From Chromatiales bacterium (GTDB lineage: Bacteria > Pseudomonadota > Gammaproteobacteria > Steroidobacterales > GCA-2729495), in NCBI GenBank assembly GCA_020351875.1, contig CP070671.1:1896157-1949375 (forward strand): a DNA stretch of 53,219 bases, read 5' to 3'. How positions within the stretch are numbered: the stretch's first letter is position 1; each line of letters opens with the position of its first letter. The translations under genes were made by a program, and so were the position numbers. The notes below the pieces were generated by a model that saw only the letters and a list, made by a program, of their open reading frames with translations, made no database searches and was not told the DNA's origin. Shown here in pieces: positions 50,114 to 53,219 of the stretch.

Positions 50114-50956
50114 TCAGTTGACGTACGGACACCACCACTCGTACAGCTCCTCGAAGCTCATCGGGTGAGGTGTCGTGGGCTCGTAGTCACTGGCCATGAC
50201 CTGTTCGGCCAGCCGACTATACTTCTCGGCCTCGGTACTGTCCGGATGGTCTTCGAACACGGTCTTGGCCTCGCTGCCGCATTCCTTGACCAACTGACTG
50301 AACGGCAGCACGGCCAGTACCCGCGTATCGGTCTTGGCAGCAAAATCGTTGATGATCTGTTCTTCCCGCTCCAGACCGCGCAGGTTGACGATCAGTCCGC
50401 CCAGCTTTGCGCCCGCCCGTTTCGCGAAACGGTTCACCGCGCCCATCACGTTCACGGCCTGGTACAGGGCCTCGAGCTCGCCGCTGGTGACTAGGTAGGT
50501 TTCCTCGGCAAAGCCGTCCCGAATCGGCTGAGAAAATCCGCCGCAAACGACATCGCCGAGGATATCGTAAATCACGATATCCGGTTGCAGTTCGTCGAAA
50601 ACCTCCAGCCGCTTGAGCGTGTTAATGGCTTCAATCACGCCCTTGCCGCCGCAGCCGACGCCCGGCTCAGGTCCGCCGGCTTCGGCGCAGTACACTGACC
50701 CACCGTTCTCAAAGGGCAGGGGTGACCTGTGGACAATCTCCGCCACCTCGATGTCCTCGTATTCGAAGTCGTGTTCCGTCAGTACGTCGAGAATCGGCTT
50801 CGTGTACTTGTGGAGCAGGTTGTGGGTGCTGTCTCCCATCGGGTCACAGCCCATCAGGAAGACCCGGTGCCCCTGGTTGGCCAAGGCGTAAGCCACATGG
50901 GTGGCGACCGTGCTCTTGCCGATGCTGCCTTTGCCGTAGAGTGCGATCTGTTTCAT
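50114..50956 (-). CDS. NifH-like iron-sulfur ATPase A (first of a tandem pair, variant nucleotide site)
   Basis: The protein has 280 residues from the ATG at 50956. Cluster motifs are intact: EAGGPEPGVGCGGKGVIEA (Cys102) and YDILGDVVCGGF (Cys138). Walker A is GKGSIGKST with Ser11 where NifH and protein B have Gly. Switch I is MGCDPMGDST with Met40 where NifH and B have Lys. The ADP-ribosylation Arg is again Lys. The tail, PMSFEELYEWW, matches B. The changed residues suggest altered or absent hydrolysis, hence a heterodimer with B, though a separate homodimer is possible. It heads the leftward operon and is divergent from an MFS transporter. Confidence 0.9.
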   Translation of the reverse strand: MKQIALYGKGSIGKSTVATHVAYALANQGHRVFLMGCDPMGDSTHNLLHKYTKPILDVLTEHDFEYEDIEVAEIVHRSPLPFENGGSVYCAEAGGPEPGVGCGGKGVIEAINTLKRLEVFDELQPDIVIYDILGDVVCGGFSQPIRDGFAEETYLVTSGELEALYQAVNVMGAVNRFAKRAGAKLGGLIVNLRGLEREEQIINDFAAKTDTRVLAVLPFSQLVKECGSEAKTVFEDHPDSTEAEKYSRLAEQVMASDYEPTTPHPMSFEELYEWWCPYVN

Positions 50957-51123
50957 GTTGAGGTCACAGGACCCTTCTCCCCAATTTCCCAATATACGCC
51001 GGTTTCCGAGCCTGCGTCCCGCCCGCACAGGGCACAGCGGTAGGTAATTTCCGAGGCTGGCCTGCGGCCAACCGCCGACGATGCCGTATGCTTGCGCGCG
51101 GCGGCTTGCCGGTGGGAGGCTAA
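50957..51123. promoter_or_regulatory. Divergent promoter region of the nitrogenase-like operon and MFS gene
   Basis: This 167-base gap separates the H-H-D-K operon from the MFS gene. Read leftward it contains TATATT about 35 bases before the first ATG, a possible -10 box, without a good -35. An imperfect hairpin (ggctggcc/ggccaacc) lies near 51055-51075. Promoter placement is a guess; no operator or terminator could be assigned. Confidence 0.35.
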
Positions 51124-52497
51124 GTGGACGAAGCGCAGAACCGGCGCGTGATGGCGCTGCTGTTTGTCGGGGTGCTGATGGGTGCGCTGGACCTGGCCAT
51201 CATTGGCCCGGCGTTACCGGCCATCCAGGCCGACTTCGACATGAACACACGCCAGCTCGCGTGGCTGTTCAACCTCTACGTACTGAGCAACCTGGTCGGT
51301 GCCCCGCTGCTCGCCAAAATGTCGGACCGCTATGGCCGGCGCCGAATCTACGTGTTGAGTGTCAGCGGTTTCGCGCTGGGCTCGCTGTTGCTGGTGCTGG
51401 CTCCCGGCGTGGAGTGGCTGTTGTTTGCGCGCGCCGTGCAGGGTTTCGGTGCCGCCGGCATCTTTCCTGTTGCCGCTGCCGTCATCGGCGACACGTTTCC
51501 GCCCGAAAAGCGCGGCGGCGCCCTCGGCCTGATCGGGGCGGTTTTCGGCCTGGCATTCCTCATCGGCCCGGTGCTCGGCGGCGTACTGCTGCGCTGGTCC
51601 TGGCACTGGCTCTTCCTGATCAATTTGCCGATTGCAGCCTTGCTAATCTGGCAGGCGGTCAAGCTGCTGCCGGGCTCCGGCGCTGTCGACACAAGGCACT
51701 TCGACTGGGTCGGTGCCGCGGTGCTGTCCATCGCCCTGGTGGCGCTGGCTGTGGCGGTCACCAACCTGGACAGTTCCCGGCTCGCGGTGAGTCTCGGGTC
51801 GACGACAGTCTGGCCCTTTCTGCTGGTGACGCTGGTCGGACTGCCGCTGTTCTGGCGCGTGGAGCAGCGTGCCGTCGATCCGATCGTCCGCCCGAGTTTC
51901 TTTGCGTCGAAGCAGCTGCGCCTGACAGTGTCCATTGCGCTGGGCGTGGGCACAGTCGAGTCGGGGTCGGTATTTTTTCCGGCACTGGCGGTTGCCGGGA
52001 TTGGCGTCACGGAGTCCACCGCCGCGTGGTTGCTGTTGCCAAGCGTGCTGGCGATGACGATCGCGGCCCCGGTCGTCGGCCGCTTGCTGGATCGAACCGG
52101 CTCGCGTGCGATCGTCCTGTTCGGGCTGGCCTGCGTGCTGGCCGGGCTGCTGATCTACGCACAGTTCAGCATGAGTATTGCCGTGTTCATCATCGGCGGC
52201 ATTATCGGCGGTCTTGGCCTGGCATCGCTGCTGGGTGCGCCCTTTCGCTACATCATGTTGCAGGAGGCGCGCGCCGAAGACCGGGCCGCGAGCCAGGGTC
52301 TGCTGAATGTCTTCATGGCGGTGGGCCAGCTGCTTGGCGCGGCGATCGTCGGCGGCGTGGCGGCATCGCGCGGTGGCGGAACTGCGGGTTACCAGGCCGC
52401 CTTCATGACACTGGCGGTGCTGACCGGCGCGCTCGTTGTTGTGGCGCTGGCATTGAAGAGCCGCCGGGTCGAGGAGGCGGAGCGGGCTGCGGTGTGA
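51124..52497 (+). CDS. MFS (DHA2/EmrB-like) transporter beside the nitrogenase-like operon
   Basis: The protein has 457 residues from a GTG at 51124, with GGGAGG upstream. About fourteen helices. Elements: GVLMGALDLAIIGPALPAIQADFDM, LLAKMSDRYGRRRIYV (motif A), RAVQGFGAAGIFPVAAAVIGD, GAVFGLAFLIGPVLGG (motif C), and FRYIMLQEARAEDRAASQGLLNVF. It closely matches the transporter at 33580-34971 along its length. Divergent placement next to the operon suggests export or uptake of its substrate or product. The charged tail after residue 445 is short. Confidence 0.9.
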   Translation: MDEAQNRRVMALLFVGVLMGALDLAIIGPALPAIQADFDMNTRQLAWLFNLYVLSNLVGAPLLAKMSDRYGRRRIYVLSVSGFALGSLLLVLAPGVEWLLFARAVQGFGAAGIFPVAAAVIGDTFPPEKRGGALGLIGAVFGLAFLIGPVLGGVLLRWSWHWLFLINLPIAALLIWQAVKLLPGSGAVDTRHFDWVGAAVLSIALVALAVAVTNLDSSRLAVSLGSTTVWPFLLVTLVGLPLFWRVEQRAVDPIVRPSFFASKQLRLTVSIALGVGTVESGSVFFPALAVAGIGVTESTAAWLLLPSVLAMTIAAPVVGRLLDRTGSRAIVLFGLACVLAGLLIYAQFSMSIAVFIIGGIIGGLGLASLLGAPFRYIMLQEARAEDRAASQGLLNVFMAVGQLLGAAIVGGVAASRGGGTAGYQAAFMTLAVLTGALVVVALALKSRRVEEAERAAV

Positions 52498-52633
52498 ACA
52501 AAGAGATGCCAGGAGAACGGAGCTGGCACCTTTTCGCAGATTGACCACCTGTCGAACATTTTGTGGGGCTCGCCAAATTCGCGGAGGCAGCCGGTAGACT
52601 GCCCGCAGTCTTTGCACCGCCCGGGGGTAAACA

Positions 52634-53219
52634 ATGAAGCTGATCCCACGTTTGGCCGCGATGCTGGCGTTTGCCGCCGCGATACTGCCGGCCCACGCGC
52701 AGCCAACAACGCTGCCGGACCCGACGACGGAAGAGTTCTGCATGGTCGTGCAGCAGGTCCTCGCGAACACCGAGCGCACCGGTGCGAACACGGTGTTCAC
52801 GAACATGCCCGCCTACCGCAGGTCCAAGCCCAAAGTGGACTACCACCTGATCTACCAGGTGGTGACCTATCGCGGTGATATGCCGATCATGGTCTCCTGC
52901 AAGGTGAAGGGCTCTGCGCACTTGCGCGATGCCTACGGGGAGGACGCGGCCGGGGAACAATTGTTCTGCCCGACAATTACGCGCATGTCCCAGGCCCAGG
53001 CGGTCGCGGAACTCGAGGCCGCAGGCGACAGCGCCGCGGCGGACAAGGCGCGGGCCTTTGTCGTGAACGATAACGAGCCTTACACCACCGGGCAGTCGTA
53101 TCTCAGTGATTTCGAGCTCAGCTACCTGGCCGAGGACGGCAGCATTCACCTGAACTCGCCGGGCCTGTTCCAGGACTATGACAGCTGGGTCACGATCATT
53201 TTGCCCGAGCGGGTCGAGG
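52634..53219 (+). CDS. Exported protein of unknown function, cut at window edge
   Basis: The frame opens at an ATG at 52634 and remains open to the last base, giving 195 residues of a longer protein. Residues 1-22 are a signal peptide (LAAMLAFAAAILPAHAQ). The mature part has cysteines in EEFCMVVQQVL, VSCKVKG and LFCPTITRM, and a motif DYHLIYQVVTYRGDMPIMVSC. No family is recognised. Probably a periplasmic protein; possible disulfides. Confidence 0.7.
   Translation, partial: MKLIPRLAAMLAFAAAILPAHAQPTTLPDPTTEEFCMVVQQVLANTERTGANTVFTNMPAYRRSKPKVDYHLIYQVVTYRGDMPIMVSCKVKGSAHLRDAYGEDAAGEQLFCPTITRMSQAQAVAELEAAGDSAAADKARAFVVNDNEPYTTGQSYLSDFELSYLAEDGSIHLNSPGLFQDYDSWVTIILPERVE

Noticed and set aside
46448..50956. 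Assignment as chlorophyllide a reductase (BchXYZ) or dark protochlorophyllide reductase (BchLNB)
   Set aside because: There are two NifH proteins and an unusual tail, the K-like ligand position differs, and no other bacteriochlorophyll or puf genes are visible. Relatedness is accepted but identity is not.
1..53219. CRISPR arrays, tRNA or rRNA genes, insertion sequences, prophage
   Set aside because: No regularly spaced repeats, cloverleaf-like segments, transposase or phage structural genes were recognised on reading both strands by eye. A covariance search was not possible.

Overview
The window is about 53 kb of high-GC DNA that is densely coded on both strands. It carries Gram-negative envelope genes: a TonB-dependent receptor, an OmpA-like barrel, lipoproteins, an AsmA/DUF748 protein and a VPLPA/PEP-CTERM protein. 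There are many c-type cytochromes, exported oxidoreductases and small degradative enzymes. This suggests a free-living, probably marine or sediment gammaproteobacterium; that placement is inferred from gene style and not from a marker gene. I saw no rRNA, tRNA, CRISPR array, intact insertion sequence or prophage. Start codons are often GTG or TTG.

Layout. 1-8.4 kb holds envelope and miscellaneous genes (partial surface protein, FKBP isomerase, barrel protein, SnoaL-like protein, EEP-fold lipoprotein, DUF5329, methyltransferase, small membrane proteins, metallo-hydrolase, hydrolase lipoprotein). 8.8-11.7 kb is a plus-strand run of NTF2-like protein, amidohydrolase and soluble PQQ-type dehydrogenase. 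11.7-20.4 kb has an exported FAD oxidase, two SDRs, a glucosaminidase lipoprotein, a PEP-CTERM protein, a lipase-like protein and DUF1838, plus a REP-like palindrome. 20.6-24.5 kb has unusual exported proteins: an FGE-fold/cytochrome c fusion, DUF3179, an exported NmrA-like protein and a heme-motif/FMN-barrel fusion. 24.7-28.1 kb has a GPH transporter, a methyltransferase and a MarR regulator.

28.1-35 kb looks like a transport and tetrapyrrole-flavoured locus. It holds two strong palindromes in front of a TonB receptor, an exported HemD-like protein, a cytochrome lipoprotein, a divergent HemF-like protein, DUF1330 and an MFS exporter. 35-44.2 kb holds envelope proteins (hydrolase, DUF4382 lipoprotein, diheme cytochrome, APC permease, exported cupin, large DUF748 protein) and a truncated gene remnant. 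44.5-46.4 kb is a VOC protein translationally coupled to a probable bicovalent flavin oxidase.

The most notable feature is 46.4-51.0 kb. It is a compact leftward operon encoding two different NifH-like iron-sulfur ATPases followed by a NifD/BchN-like and a NifK/BchB-like subunit. None of the known nif, bch, cfb or mar partner genes is visible nearby. The two NifH-like proteins are asymmetric in their nucleotide-site residues and share an unusual C-terminal tail. The K-like subunit keeps a PCP_red-like tail but lacks the usual N-terminal cluster ligand. The operon is divergent from an MFS transporter (51.1-52.5 kb) that is a close paralogue of the one beside the HemF-like gene. I read it as an uncharacterised nitrogenase-like reductase system, possibly acting on a tetrapyrrole-like or other small molecule that is also transported.
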